Shown: piece after piece, positions 1 to 12,211 of the stretch
How the letters are laid out: each line of letters opens with the position of its first letter
Numbering within the stretch: the first letter of the stretch is position 1
Assembly (NCBI GenBank): GCA_002914845.1
Contig: JXTC01000042.1
Location: forward strand, 488,517 to 552,516
From: Trema orientale
Taxonomy: Eukaryota > Streptophyta > Magnoliopsida > Rosales > Cannabaceae
DNA: 64,000 nucleotides
Direction of reading: 5' to 3'
Position numbers and translations under genes: made by a program
The notes under the pieces: generated by a model
Database searches by the model: none
What the model saw: the letters and a program-made list of their open reading frames with translations, nothing else
What the model was told of the DNA's origin: nothing

Positions 1-3000
1 CCTTACTTAATGGACCAAGTAAGTCATGCTGCTCAGCTTCCAACACATGATCTCACAGACCTTAGTACTTTAAGATCATGGGTTAATATTCCGTGGGGAC
101 AGTCTATGGAATATGAGATATATAAGGCAGCAAACACAATTCGAGGTTATAACAAGGTACAAATTCATATTTTTGAAAGTTTTCACTATATTGCTGGTGT
201 CTAAATATTTTGTGGAAGTCAAATGGCAGTACTTGCAAATGTTACCTTAAGAGTGCTGCTTCTAAACTGTTTGAACTCCATTAATCAACCTGACTCTTTC
301 GGCAGCTGTATTACTCTAGGATTTCCATTAGCTTGTCTAAATAATATGTACACAAGTTATTCACCTGCGTGACTCGTAAATACTGCAAGTTTAGTATTAT
401 CAGTTATTATAAGTTTCAATTCTGATATCTCATGCTGATCTATGAATGCTCTACTTTTTGCAAAACATTTTTTTTCAGGTGTGTTCCATGAAGCCTGAGA
501 AGTCAATTCCAGATGCCATTCTACGACAGGCAAAAGGCCTTGCAATAATTACTGCTGTGAAAGTTGGAGTTATGGTTACCTATAATATAGGTACAGGACT
601 TGTGATTGCACGAAGAGAAGATGGCTCATGGTCTCCACCGTCAGCTGTTTCTACATGTGGTGTGGGTTGGGGTGCTCAGGTGAAGTAGTCATTCTATGAT
701 TAATTATCTTCTCCGTATATAGTTGCATAGGGTTTTATTTATTCTTAAGCAATTTGAAAGCAGAAGCAGCAAAATATGCCGGCACTTTAGAAAGAGATGA
801 CATACCTTTTTCCATGACCCTACTGAGTGGAGTAACACCATTAATTGACATTCAGTCATTTTAATTTCTGTCAACCCTTTTATTAAAAAAAAAATAAATG
901 AATATTAAAAAAAAAAAAACAAAACAAAACAAAACATTTCTGTCAACTGTTTAGATATGTTTAATGTATCAAAATGTTTTGGGGTAAGTCCCTGAATTTG
1001 ATTAGAATGATTTTAATTAAGTATTGATCAATGATAGATTAATCTTGAATATGATTAAAACAAAAAACAGAGCAAAAACAGAGAAAAAGAAGTATAGTAG
1101 TGTTATTTTAGAGGTTACGGATCCTAACTAAGCTAGGGTATCCTTACCCTATACCCTAAACCCTTTTAGGGGAATAAGGACGTGAGTTACATGCACCAAA
1201 TCAAGGAATACCAGCTACTGTTACATGCGGAAACTTTCTAACAAAGTAACATGTCATTTCCCTAGTAACTAACCCCTAAACCAGGTGGTTTCTAGTTTAT
1301 TTTTGCTGGTTTTGAGTGAAACCGCTGAAGTGGCAGCTTCTAGGTTGCTTCCTAAGGCAGTTTACTAAACTCTAAACTGGTTCTTAACATTTTCATGCTA
1401 CTTAGTCATTGTTTTTCATTAAAACTATGGCTTGAACCAGATCCTAGGAGATAAGGAAAGGTTGTTTTTGCCATTTGGCAACCTTGTCTCCCACTAACTT
1501 CTTGGCTTTCAAGTCTAAGCTCCTTATAAATAGGAGCAGCCCTTTCATGAGGAGAAGAACAATTCCTTCATACACAAACATTCATATACAATCCCTCTCT
1601 CTCTCTTTTATTCAACTACTCGCGTTTTTGGCCATTGCAGTGGCTGAAACTCTCAGTTTTCTTGTATTTTAGTCCACCCGATAGATATAAAACATCCCCT
1701 AACCTCCTATACATCACTCTAGATCATGTTCCTAGCCTAAGATCACTAGTTTAACTTCATTCTAGTTTTTGTTTCTCATTCATACCTGATCTTATATTCA
1801 TCACCTAAGTACCATATCCTATTTTATAAGGTTTTGTACTAGTTTATACCTGATAAACATCAGTTTAAATACATAAAGTGGCTGATCATTCATCTCCACT
1901 TTTCTGTATCACTAGGAATGTGAAGTGAATACCTTTAATTTGATCATTAAAGGCTCCTACTTCATATTTTATATACTTATGCTTATATACGTGCATGATC
2001 AAGGTTCGGTCAGCATATAATCGAGCTATATTTCAAACAACAAATCATCATCTATTCCCTATTTCATACATATACTAGCATCTCATTCAAAGAACTCTAT
2101 AAGGGTTGAGCCATTCAAGACCCCAATCCCATGTTCAAGGTAGTTTTTACACTAAGGCAGCATCTCCTATTTCCTGGTATTTTATGTTATTGTATTTTAT
2201 TTTTAGCTCTTTACTTTTCAAGGCAAGCTTATTCCAGATGACTGGTATATTTTTTGTTTCAGCCTTTTTATTTTCAATATTTATATTTCAGCAACCTTAT
2301 ATTTCAGCTATGTTTAAGTTTCAGCTCATTTACTTTCTATTATTTAAGTTTCAGTACTTTTAATCTTAGTCATTTACACTTCAGTACTAGAATCCAGTTA
2401 ACTGGTCTCGTTTTTGTTTTAGATCTTTAAATTATCAGCTTTTTATTGTTATATATATTTCTCTATTTAATAAACTTAACTATCTACTGTATATATATAC
2501 CTATGCTTATTTATATCTAATTTTTATGCTCAATTATGCTGTCTTAATTTTTTAGTAACAAATAAGTAATCACACATTTTAAGAAATCAAAAATTACCAC
2601 GAACACAAAGATTTCTTCTTAGTTAAACTATGTGCAGATTTTATGCTGACATATTCTTTTTATAATTATTGGCTAGTCTTCCTAGTTTTCGATTATATAA
2701 CTAAAGGAAGTATTTAGTGTAATTTTGGCTCAGCTAACAGAAGTGTATTCCAACTCTCTGATTGGGTTGTTCAATCTATAAATTTCTCAATCTGCTCTCC
2801 ACCACTCCTCACTCCCAACCTTCTCTCTCCCTCTTTTATGCAGGCTGGAGGAGAACTGACTGACTTTATTATAGTTTTGAGAACGAGTGATGCGGTAAAG
2901 ACATTTAGTGGTAATGTACATCTCTCGGTAGGAGCTGGCTTGAGCGCAGCTGTCGGTGTTGTTGGAAGGGCAGTTGAAGCTGATATCCGAGCCGGGGATG

Positions 3001-3712
3001 GTGGCTATGCTGCTTGTTATACATACAGCTGTAGTAAAGGTACATTTTATGTCTGACCTAAGTGCTTACTGGAAAACAATTTGCGTGTTGCCAAACTTTG
3101 GGGCTTGATTTCTGAATATCCTGTCAGCTTTACCATCACATTATGTGACAATAACATCATTATGGCAAAAGGCTGTGTCATTTCTTTCAGATTTGCGGCC
3201 AGTAGTAGCTTACTAGTAAATTAGTAACAACCTTTTTTCTCTCTATTTTGGGGTTATTTTTCTTTCTTTTTTTCCCCCCCTCTATTTTGGGGTTATTTTT
3301 GTCGGTGTTTATGGTATAATACATGTCATCCTGTTGCTCTTATTAATTGATTGGAAACTATTACCGTGATAGTAAAAGTAAACTGTTATCTGATACCTAG
3401 TTGTGATGTGGCCACATTTAGTAATTTTTTTAAGCAGAAAATCTATGACAGTTCCTTTGAGCACATTTTCGATTTGCTGTGCATAAAAATGTATATCCAC
3501 GTCCTGCAATATGTTGAACTTTTGCAGGTGCGTTTGTTGGTTGTTCACTTGAAGGGAGTATTGTGACAACCCGGGCACGAGTAAATTCTAAGTTCTATGG
3601 CAGCCAGTCTATAACTGCATCAGATGTACTTCTTGGGTCATTGCCTAGGCCGCCAGCAGCTGCCGTGCTCTATCGTGCTCTTGGAGATCTATACGAGAAG
3701 CTTGAATCTTGA
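1..3712 (+). CDS. SYLF-domain (Ysc84/DUF500) protein, 3' part of gene, likely RING/FYVE-SYLF class
   Basis: Four exons can be joined: 1-156, 479-679, 2844-3039 and 3528-3712 (stop 3710-3712). Every junction has GT/AG borders and keeps the frame. The frame is already open at base 1, so the gene starts left of the window; the ATG at 10 need not be the start. The product contains the SYLF signature: 'PEKSIPDAIL', 'AKGLAIITAVKVGV', 'ARREDGSWSPPSA', 'GVGWGAQAGGELTDFIIVL', 'GAGLSAAVG', 'YTYSCSKGAFVGCSLEGS'. SYLF domains bind phosphoinositides and, in fungi and animals, actin-regulating partners at endocytic or endosomal membranes. In plants this version usually sits behind a RING/FYVE zinc finger, which would be off-window here (inference). 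The C-terminus ends a few residues past the domain, 'LYEKLES'. Intron 2 (680-2843) is long and holds repeats. The fold assignment is firm and the exact subfamily is less so. Confidence 0.88.
864..947 (+). repeat. A-tailed short insertion with 12-bp target-site duplication
   Basis: The 12-bp direct repeat ATTTCTGTCAAC occurs at 864-875 and 936-947. It flanks a 60-bp insert (876-935) made of a short unique head, two A runs and a terminal (CAAAA)n stretch. This is the layout expected of a target-primed retroinsertion with an A-rich tail. It lies in intron 2 of the SYLF gene. The source element cannot be identified from so little unique sequence. Confidence 0.6.
948..2840. other. Long intron 2 of SYLF gene, possible promoter-like repeat
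   Basis: This stretch has no convincing coding potential. It contains a TATA-like TATAAATAG at 1525-1533 followed by a CT-rich tract at about 1590-1610, which resembles the promoter layout of an LTR. No paired ends or target-site duplication were found, so calling it a solo LTR would be a guess. Confidence 0.3.
3241..3300. repeat. 21-bp direct repeat flanking an 18-bp T/C-rich insert
   Basis: A 21-bp sequence starting CTCTATTTTGGGG occurs identically at 3241-3261 and 3280-3300. The 18 bp between them is a pure T/C tract (A-rich on the other strand). The layout matches the other short TSD-flanked insertions in this window. A simple local duplication is the alternative. It lies in intron 3 of the SYLF gene. 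Confidence 0.5.
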
Positions 3713-4254
3713 GAGGTGATGCTTGCTCTATTAGACAATAGTTGTGAAGAAAAGACACCATACAACTGTGTATAATTTGTTCATACTCTGAAGCAATCAA
3801 GTTGTAAAGGTTCTTGCTGCCATTCTTTGATCTTATAACACGGGCTATAGCATATCGATGCAGAGTGCGTACAGGATAAAAGCTTCCTCATTAAGTCATT
3901 GTATATGAATTTCAGCAAGTTTTTAAACCAGTCCCGTCTTGGCCTGTTTGTAAATAGATGTATAAGGCTTCATTGAGTCGGAAAATGCTGTACTCCGACA
4001 CAAATCCTTGTCGGAAACTCGACATGAAATTGTTCTCTGCTTCTATTATCCTCCAAATATGGAGGAAGCGTTTGCTTCATTTGACGTGAAGCGTTACAGT
4101 TTGTGAATTATTTGTAGCAAACTTGCAATTCTTTACCCTTAGTCATTCGTCTGATTCAAATTATATCTTTTACAGATTTTTACCCGTAGGAAATTATGTT
4201 TTTCAATTCCACACAATAGATGACGGCACCAACTTTTTGAAACTATGAGAATAC
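3713..4254. other. 3' flank of SYLF gene
   Basis: This is the presumed 3' UTR and terminator region of the SYLF gene, with no open frame of note and no recognisable repeat. Polyadenylation signals cannot be fixed by eye in this AT-rich sequence. Confidence 0.4.
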
Positions 4255-4810
4255 GGTTTGTGACACAAATGGTCCCTGAATTATGGACCTTGTGAGAATT
4301 TGGTAGTTCTAATTTTGACACTTATGACCCCAATTTTCTGATTCCTTGCAATTGAGTTAAAAAATTGCAAAATCTTGTTAAATTTATGATAGAAAACACA
4401 TTTTTGAAGTATGTAGTAGAATCTGAAAGGGTGGTTGAGGGGTATTTTGTGAATTTTGAGCATAAAGAGGAACAATGACATAAAATTTTTCTCCCCAACT
4501 CTTTTGTGGATTTTGAGCATAAAGAGGAATAATGACAAAATTTTTTTCCCCAACTCTGCATCTCCAAAAACCTTAAAATAAATGGCAATACTTTTTTCCT
4601 TTGCTCAAAATTTTTTTGTGCAGTTTATTTTCCCTTAAATACCATTTTAAATGCTAATATGTGTATTTTTTGTCAAACATTTAACAGCATGTTGCAATTT
4701 AGACTTAATTATAACGAATCGAAAAATTAGGGGCTTAATTGTCAAAATAAACTTCGGGAAACAAATTGTTACAAGGTCCATAGTTCAGGGACCATTTTTG
4801 CAAGTAACCC
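4255..4810. mobile_element. Mutator-type MITE, copy 1 of a family also at 49727-50265
   Basis: The ends are inverted copies of each other: CAAATGGTCCCTGAATTATG near 4265, and the complement of CAGGGACCATTT near 4795. Flanks read ATGAGAATAC on the left and ATGAGAAAATAC on the right, consistent with a decayed target-site duplication. The interior matches 49727-50265 in the same order and orientation ('TTGAGCATAA', 'CAGTTTATTTTCC', 'AATTTAACAGCA'). This copy carries an internal duplication of about 60 bp (about 4446-4553). Non-coding; the open frames across it are chance. Confidence 0.6.
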
Positions 4811-7146
4811 ATGAGAAAATACATACGGCATTCCTTTTTGTTTAAGCAATCTCACCAACTGTTTTAAAATTCAGTGTGGTTCACGTTGGAACCAAAAAGG
4901 AAAAAATAATACAAGGCCTAAATAATCTCTATTCAATTGTGAAAAGACCTAAATGCCCTAGCATCATATAATACAAGGCAATCTAATCTTGCATCTCTAA
5001 TGCACTATTTCATTGTGCTAATGCTATAACTTACCATATAATACAAAAATCTGCCTCCGAAGCAATGTTATTTGTTGTCCCAAATTTAGGACACTCTACA
5101 CTTGGTGTCAAATATAGCATAATGCGATATCTAGATTCAACTCTATTGTTACAATTACAATTCGAAAGTATCAAAATCTACCCCTTTCAACGTTCATTCA
5201 AGAGCGGCCAAGCGAGAAAGATCTCTTATTTTGCCCCTGGAATGAATAAGAAAACAAGTGCTAATCAGATTGGTGAATAACCCTAATAGGAAAGAAGATA
5301 CCTTTCTTGCTTGGCGCCTAAAGCGCACAATGCTCCACTTCAACAAATGAGAATTTTCGCTGGGCCATGTTAATGCAGAGCAGAGGGCTCGTAGTACCTA
5401 AATCGAACCCCTTAGCATTTTAAATAGTACTGTGCATCGGAGTATAAATTTAAAGGTGGTGTCAAATATAGCATTTTGTTATTTTATGTATCAAGTATAG
5501 CATTAACAATAACATTTGCACGGGAGAGTCTAACAAATGATAACTAGGTCATGTAATCTGTAACAAAAGTTACAAAATCATCCATAATTTTATCATGTTA
5601 GTACGATGTTGCAACACGATATTTTTAATATCATTCTATAAAGGATGCAAGTTTACTATTACATTCTTTCAAGGAAAGAAAAAACAAGAGATCCAATTTT
5701 CATTTTACAAACAAAAAGACTTATTCAGACGAAAAAAAAATAATTTTTTGGCATATGATTTCTTAATTGTTCTCTATTGATTAGGACAGTCTGTCCTGAA
5801 AATGGAAATGCCCAGGACAGAGCTACTTTTTTGTATAAACTTAAAAATTGAAAAAGAAAAAAAAATTAGGATGATGCAATTTAATTTGTAATTGGAATCA
5901 TCTTCCATTTGTTTTTTGTGTGAGATTTCATTTACACAGGAACGTAAAACAAAAGTCGAACTTTCATTTTTGCTTTTGCTCCTTTTTCTCTTTTTCCCCT
6001 CTTATGATCTCAATTTGACCAAGCCATATTGTGAAAAGAAAGGGGCCAACAAACCAAATGTGTCCTCCTCCACGACCATCTCTCGTGTTCCACAATGATG
6101 AGGTTAGAATTGATTCCTCTCCCAAAATTAAAAATAAATAAATAAGTAACAAAAAAATGTAAAAGATCCCTTTCGGTGCACTTTTTTCTAGTCAATGAGT
6201 GTGGCATGGACCGGCACGTCTCTTTCATTTTCATTAGAATTCTTAAAACTAGTAATCAGCCAAGCATATACTTGGATTCCACTTTTATTATACATTAATC
6301 GAATTACATTATGTATATTAGTTTAATAGACATGGGATTTTAATAGACATGGGATCAGGGTTAATTGGATAAAATTTTCGTTAATGTGGTACTGTAATGT
6401 ACTTCCACACCACTAATGCCACCTAACTATATCGAAAAAAGCATAATTCTCATGTAAATGTGTCGAAAAGAAATACAGGGACTCATTTTACTACTCAAAC
6501 ACAAAGCAAGAAAATTTGGACATGTTTCTTTTCTTTTAACGAAGGAATTTTTGCAAAATGTTTAAAAGAAATTTTTATAAAACACAATCTATGGTCGAAG
6601 CAGTTTTAGGACCGATCTTGCAGCTATTTACCTAAATAAGTTGGTTATTTTCTTTGTCGTTTTCTAACTCTGCAAGCAAATAAATAGGCAAATAAATGTA
6701 CAGCTAGATCATCGTATCATGACACATCCAAAGTCCATTTCAATCACAAGCCGATATCAAAGCAACAATCAGACCAGTAGCGTATCAATCCTTTTTAATG
6801 AACTTCCCTTTGGAAAAAAATTAAAGACAGAAAAAATAAATAAATAAAAAAACATGAACTATTTATAATTGAAATATTAGTACTCTATTTTTCTTTAGAA
6901 AAAAAAAATGAAAAAGGAAAAACAGCTGCTCCTACTCACTGTACTCCTAACTGACATGCATGCCTTGCTACCGAAACACTCAAGGTCATGGAGTCAAATT
7001 TTGACACGGAAAGAAGAACCTGAATCGAGAGAACCCAACATGTTCAAGTCTCTCCTATCTGCACCAACTAAAACGACACTCATTCACAAACCAAATAATA
7101 CAAATAAAGAATAAACGACAATAATACGCCAGTCCAAGCAGGCACT
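4811..7146. other. Intergenic region between SYLF and BEH genes
   Basis: No gene is seen. A motif reading GGTGTCAAATATAGCAT occurs twice (about 5104 and 5459), which suggests remnants of one repeat. The 3' end is the presumed 3' UTR of the minus-strand BES1/BZR1 gene. Short open frames here have no family resemblance. Confidence 0.4.
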
Positions 7147-10100
7147 TTACCTGGTCCTAGAGCTCCCAAGCGTAAGCTCCAGATCATCAGAGACACATTC
7201 CTCGATTCTCTCACCTTCCCAAGGTTTAACCAACCCAGTCGTTGTATTATTATTACTCCCAAACGCAAACTCAGCCGCAATATTCCCATCCGACATGGGA
7301 ACATCCGAAGTGTTGTCCAGTCCCGCAGCAATGGCAGGGGAGCAAGTCCCGCTCTGGCCAGGCGTCCACATCCGGGACCCTCCACCCGATAAGGCCTCTT
7401 CCATAAACCCAAACGGGTTCTTCGAGACCAGGCTGAATGTCGGGGAGGACGGCCCACTCTGGGGTATCTTAAGCCCAGCAAGCCAGCCCGGATCCGGAAG
7501 GACCTGACGACCTGGGCTTTGTGGGTTGGATGAGGGCTGGAAAGAGTTGCTATTGTTCTGGCAGGCCCAGTTGGCCCCAGACATGGGGTCGTCCCAGTCG
7601 CTTCTTTTGTTTCGGGGAGTACGGCATGTTGGGGAGCTCAGTGGAGGGGTCACGGGAGCACTGATCGAACCGCTATGGACGAATAGGTGGTGGGGGAACT
7701 TGGACGTGGCTGATGATGATGAGGCTGAGGTGAGGGTCTTAAGCCATGGGATGAGGGAATTTGGGTCTGCATTATTGCTATTAATATTGATATTATTGTT
7801 GCTCTTTGCGTTGGCGGTGTAATGGGATGAGACTGGGCTCGGGAAGGAAGACGAGGCTGGGCTTGGGTTATACGACGCACATGGGCTCTGTTGGTATGAT
7901 GAACATGGGCTTGCTGAGGTAGACCCGCCCATTATGTCCATACGGTCCAATGGTTTGCATCCCTGAAACAAATGCACAGATAGTATATGTGGTCAGTGTG
8001 GGACATCCAAGTGTTCAAAAATGTACAGAGATCATATTAGAAGGTTTGAGTTCTGTCTGAGAAACTTAAAATTAAAATGTGATAATACTAGTATATATTA
8101 CATGCAATATCTCTCTTACTTAAGTCATGTGATCAAGACATGTTCATCATTCGTGTAAATTACTCGTTAAAAATATGGAAAAGAACGGATTTAAGACCAT
8201 AAGCTGCTTATATTTGGTCCCGCCATAACGAACGAACCTTTTCCTTAAAAAACCAATCCGTCCTACTAAGCTGAGCTATCATATGATCCCCTCAAACACC
8301 AGTGGCGTAAGATATTAATATATTATACTTGACAGGTTGATCACAGATGAACTAACATCCTGTTAAAATTTTGGTAATAGAAGGGAAAATTTAAGCATTT
8401 GAGAATTCCCTAGAATTCTTAGTTTCCCTCATGATATACGTCCTTGTTCGGTTACAGAGACCTAAAAATGTGTACCTATATTTGTATAATGAACCGACCC
8501 ACCATGTAGGTTGGTTCGCAACAAGTGCATGCAAGCCACATTGCAAATTGAATGTCAAAAAAGAAAGTGTGAGAGAGAGATGCATATCAAAATACATAAG
8601 GTACCTATAAAGGTGCATAAAACTTGATCAGAGAAACCCTCAACTAGTACTAAGCTAGCATCAAACCAACAATTTACCTCAAATGGACCCTTTTTTATTC
8701 TGTTGCCCTTTTTACTGCTACAGAAGAACATAATTCTCGTAATAAAACATCAAAATATTTATTGGACATCTCTTTCCCAAAAATAATATTTCTAATAATA
8801 AAAACTATTGGGCTCGTCTTTCAGGGCAAAAATTTCATTTGGGTACTTCATCAACATATAAGTGGTCCTAAGTGAATAATTCAGTCGAAGAACGATGAGG
8901 TTGGCTAATGGCAAATACGTAATTCACCCAGACAAGCTTTATCAGGGAGAGAAAAAAAAAAAACAAAAAAAAAAGGAAGTCAAACTTAAACAAAAGCTTG
9001 TCATATACTTGAGCCCAAGACACGCTATCTCACACCATTTTCCTCTAATCAAAATCACTGCACACGCTTTACTGCCTTAAAAGTAAATATTATCTTAGGA
9101 ATCCAAGGATTCTAAAATCTCTCTTTCTCCATAATTAAATCACTAACCAAAGCTTTTCAAAAAAAAAAAAATCACTAACCAAACTTTTTTCTTTTTCATT
9201 TTATTATTTTCAATAAAATAATAGTGCCCACAAAATCATCATATGCATGCTTTCAATCAAACCAGAAGAAAGGTACTGTAATTTCCCCGGGAATCTCGGG
9301 AAAAATAAAAATTATTGAAAGAAAATCATTGGACGGTTCAAATTGAAATTACCCTTTTGACCTCATTGTTTTAACTTTGAAGACAGTTCGGGCAGCTTGA
9401 AATGATAGTTTCGGAAAAGTAAATAAAATAAAATATATGGGATATATTTACTCTTTGTGTGAAAAGAATTTTTCCCGATAAATTGCAATCTGGCAGGGAA
9501 ACCAGAGAAACATCCAGTTGCGTTAAGGTGGAATTTATTATAAAATGACGAGACTACCCCTACGAGCCAGTCTGAAAAATGGGAACGTTTACGAGTTAAA
9601 AGGACTAAATATCCTATTTCTCGGGGGCATTTTCGGGAACTGGAAAACTTTTACGCAGGCTCTGCAAATCTGAGAGCGCTGCTGTTCGTCGATGGCGTTC
9701 GTATAAAGGATCTAAAAGCATAAAAGAACGAATCTTGAAAATCACCTCCGTGTTCCGCAAACCCCAAACCAGATCGATCTGAAGCTAACTTACGCCGCAA
9801 CTCCCCGGCGCACGTTAGAGAAATCAACAAGATCGCCGGAGATCGGAGTGCTCATCGTAATTCACAAATCGCCGATCAGCTCTCCGATAACCCGGCCGGC
9901 GCATTTTAACAGACAGAAGCAAAAGTTCGCTAACGTACGCCTAAAATAAATTAATTGGGAGCAGAAAAAAAATTTTTAAAATTAATTTATTTTATTTTAT
10001 ATCTAATTCGTACCTTTCTGTAAGTGGTGCCGTCTTCTTCGACGGTCCAGCCAGCTTCGTTGCAAAGAGCCTTGAGGACCTCGTTGTTGTCGCAGTGCTT

Positions 10101-10229
10101 AGGGAGCTTGTAGTTTCCGTACATCCTCAGCCCGGCGTAGATCTTCGCCGCGATCGCCCTCCTCCGCCTCTCCCTCCGCTTGTTGTTCTCTCTCTCCTTC
10201 CACGTCGGCATTCTCGTGCCCGACGTCAT
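7147..10229 (-). CDS. BEH4: BES1/BZR1 homologue, BEH3/BEH4-like brassinosteroid transcription factor
   Basis: There are two exons on the minus strand: 10229-10014 (72 codons, ATG at 10229) and 7962-7147 (271 codons plus stop). They join after 'DDGTTYRK' with GT/AG borders and no frame change, giving 343 aa. Residues 1 to about 85 form the atypical bHLH-like DNA-binding domain: '[20 protein letters not shown]', '[19 protein letters not shown]'. This family binds BRRE and E-box sites. Exon 2 has a Ser/Pro-rich segment with many S/T-x-x-x-S/T sites of the kind GSK3/BIN2 kinases phosphorylate, a PEST-like stretch, and a C-terminal EAR motif 'LELTLG', which recruits TOPLESS co-repressors. The 2-exon layout is the family norm. 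The opening '[10 protein letters not shown]' is BEH3/BEH4-like rather than BZR1-like. The 2-kb intron contains a short A-tailed insertion. Confidence 0.95.
7963..10013 (-). other. Intron of the BEH gene
   Basis: A 2051-bp intron bounded by GT (at 10013) and AG (at 7963), read on the minus strand. It contains a short A-tailed insertion at 9137-9183 and otherwise AT-rich unique sequence. The stretch 9640-9900 is GC-richer than the rest and close to exon 1, as is common for a first intron near a promoter. Confidence 0.75.
9137..9183. repeat. 17-bp A-tailed insertion with 15-bp target-site duplication
   Basis: AAATCACTAACCAAA occurs identically at 9137-9151 and 9169-9183. The 17-bp insert between is GCTTTTC followed by ten A. 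The insert closely resembles the complement of the one at 35540-35554. The repeat length is typical of SINE/LINE target-site duplications. Confidence 0.65.
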
Positions 10230-10700
10230 GATCTTAATTCCTTCCTTCCTTTTTTTTTTTTTCTTTTTCTCTACTCGAATTTTCTCGGCAACCAAACAGA
10301 TTCGATCTAAGAAAGAGAGGAAAATAAAAAATTAAAAAAAAAAGTTGAGCGAACCGGATATTGGCGGGCGGTTTTCTAGTATATTTACATATACATATAT
10401 ATGTATTAGAGAGAGAGGGGAGTGGGTTAATGAAAGAGAAAGGGGTTATGGGGGAAGATGGAATGGAGCTAAATACATGTGAAGGGGTTCACTTTTTCGT
10501 TTTTGCCCTTTTATTTTATGGGAATTAACGAAGAGAGCCACTTTTATTTCTGTTTTCTTCTTTTTCCCCTTAATTTATATTCCGGAATCACGGGGTTAAA
10601 CACGTGGTCAGGCTTTTTATAAAGAGAAATTAAGACAAAGGTGGTGTTGTATTTACATAAATGGATATGTGTTGGCCTTCGTGGTAGACTGGTAGTTACT
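10230..10700 (-). promoter_or_regulatory. Probable 5' UTR and promoter of the BEH gene
   Basis: This lies directly upstream of the BEH start codon. It contains T/C-rich tracts at 10240-10270 and a GA-rich stretch near 10408-10420, both common in plant 5' leaders. The transcription start cannot be fixed by eye. Confidence 0.4.
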
Positions 10701-11989
10701 TACTAGTTGCTCACCAGAGGGCTTTCCTTGGATTAAGAATAATAATTTTATTATGTGACCTCACTACGAGTCACACTGTGATTTGGAGCAATCGACCTCA
10801 CCAAACAGATTATAAGGATAGACGACACTGCATTTACTTTAGCAAAGTGCAAGAATAATCCATATAAACGTGATTTAAGGGGAAACTAAACGAAACCCTT
10901 CTGAATCAGGAAACTCACAGGATAAAGATTAGTTCATACTTGAAGAGGATTTATTATCGTTTCGTGATATAATTACACAATTTCCACATTTGCCATCATG
11001 TAGCAGGACAATAAAAGAATTACTCAGTCTCTATATTTGATTGTATTTATCTTAAATATTTAGTTTCTTTTTATGATATTAGAAAAGCCCAATTAAGCAC
11101 TCTCAACTATAATTAGGGGTTTGGGTACATTATTCTCCATGAAGACCATCATTAAATTTCGCTTACAAAACTTGGCATCATTGAATTTTGGGTACGTCAT
11201 TCTCAAATGTTGAACATTCCTCTATGAAATGGGGATCAAATTACTACGAATAGTAATAATAATTAAGATAGTAAACTAGAAAGTCTGAAACTTCAGAGAA
11301 TAAATTGAGATGAAATCATATTTTATGGACCAAATATGGAACATTTTACAATTAGAGACCAAAATGATATTTAAAATTATTATAGGTGACATCTAAATGA
11401 TTATCGAGGAATAAAAATAAGATTAACCCTATCAAATAATTTACAATTACTAAAGATTATGATTACGAATGGGTGTTAAAGTTTGTTACTATGCCTTGTA
11501 TATAACCAAATCCTAATGAAAAATCAAGAAGTAGGTAATGCTGGGAATTTTTCTTAAAGAAAAAAAAAATAAAAAGAAAGCAAAGAAAATAAAAGGGGAA
11601 AAGATAATGATTAATAGACTTCTCACAATGGAAAAGACCATGGAAGATTTCGTCGTAGGCCATAAAAAATTCTTTAAGTTCCAAGGGTCTATCAATTTCA
11701 CTTGGGACCAAAACACCCAATATATATAATACCATATTACTAAGACGTTGAAATTCAATTCCTGAACCGTAAGACTCTCAAAGGTTTGTGTTGACCAAGT
11801 TTTACATAAAACAAAACACACAGATTTATTTTACTAGTTTCAATAAACTAACTTTTGTTAATAACATTATGTTTAAGTGTAACAGTTTAAAAGCAAATTA
11901 TTAGCGCTAAAACGAGCTGAAATAATTTTAGCAGGAGCGGCACTCAATGTGCAATCAGAATTAGTGAGTCAGAACAACAAGGATAGAAG

Positions 11990-12035
11990 GTGGGCCCAGG
12001 TGGGCCATGAGGGGCTGGGCCGTGGGCCCATAATG
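11990..12035. promoter_or_regulatory. Cluster of GGGCC/GGCCCA motifs
   Basis: Four GGGCC(C/G)-type motifs lie within about 45 bp (GTGGGCCCAGGTGGGCC, GCTGGGCC, GTGGGCCCA). Clusters of GGCCCA (site II) bind TCP factors in promoters of plant ribosomal and mitochondrial protein genes. No gene is seen beside it, so it may be a relic or a piece carried by a transposon. Confidence 0.35.
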
Positions 12036-12193
12036 AAGCGAAGGTAGGGCGCTCGGGTACGAATGCGGCGGGGCCTCGCTTCGTGCCGGCGTGCGGTGGC
12101 TACAAGCCTACAACTGCCTAGGATTGCTCTGTGCATTTTTGTCAGTGTCTGTTGCTGCTGACTGTTTTGAGGGTATTCAATTATTAACTCTAT

Positions 12194-12211
12194 CAAAACG
12201 ACGTCGTTTTG
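12194..12211. promoter_or_regulatory. 18-bp perfect palindrome centred on GACGTC
   Basis: CAAAACGACGTCGTTTTG is a perfect 18-bp palindrome containing a C-box-like ACGACGTCGT core, a type of site bound by bZIP factors and enriched near plant genes. It sits in the GC-richer island 150 bp from the GGCCCA cluster. Function is inferred only. Confidence 0.4.

Noticed and set aside
948-2840. Solo LTR call in the SYLF intron
   Set aside because: TATA-like box only; no TG...CA ends or target-site duplication could be located.
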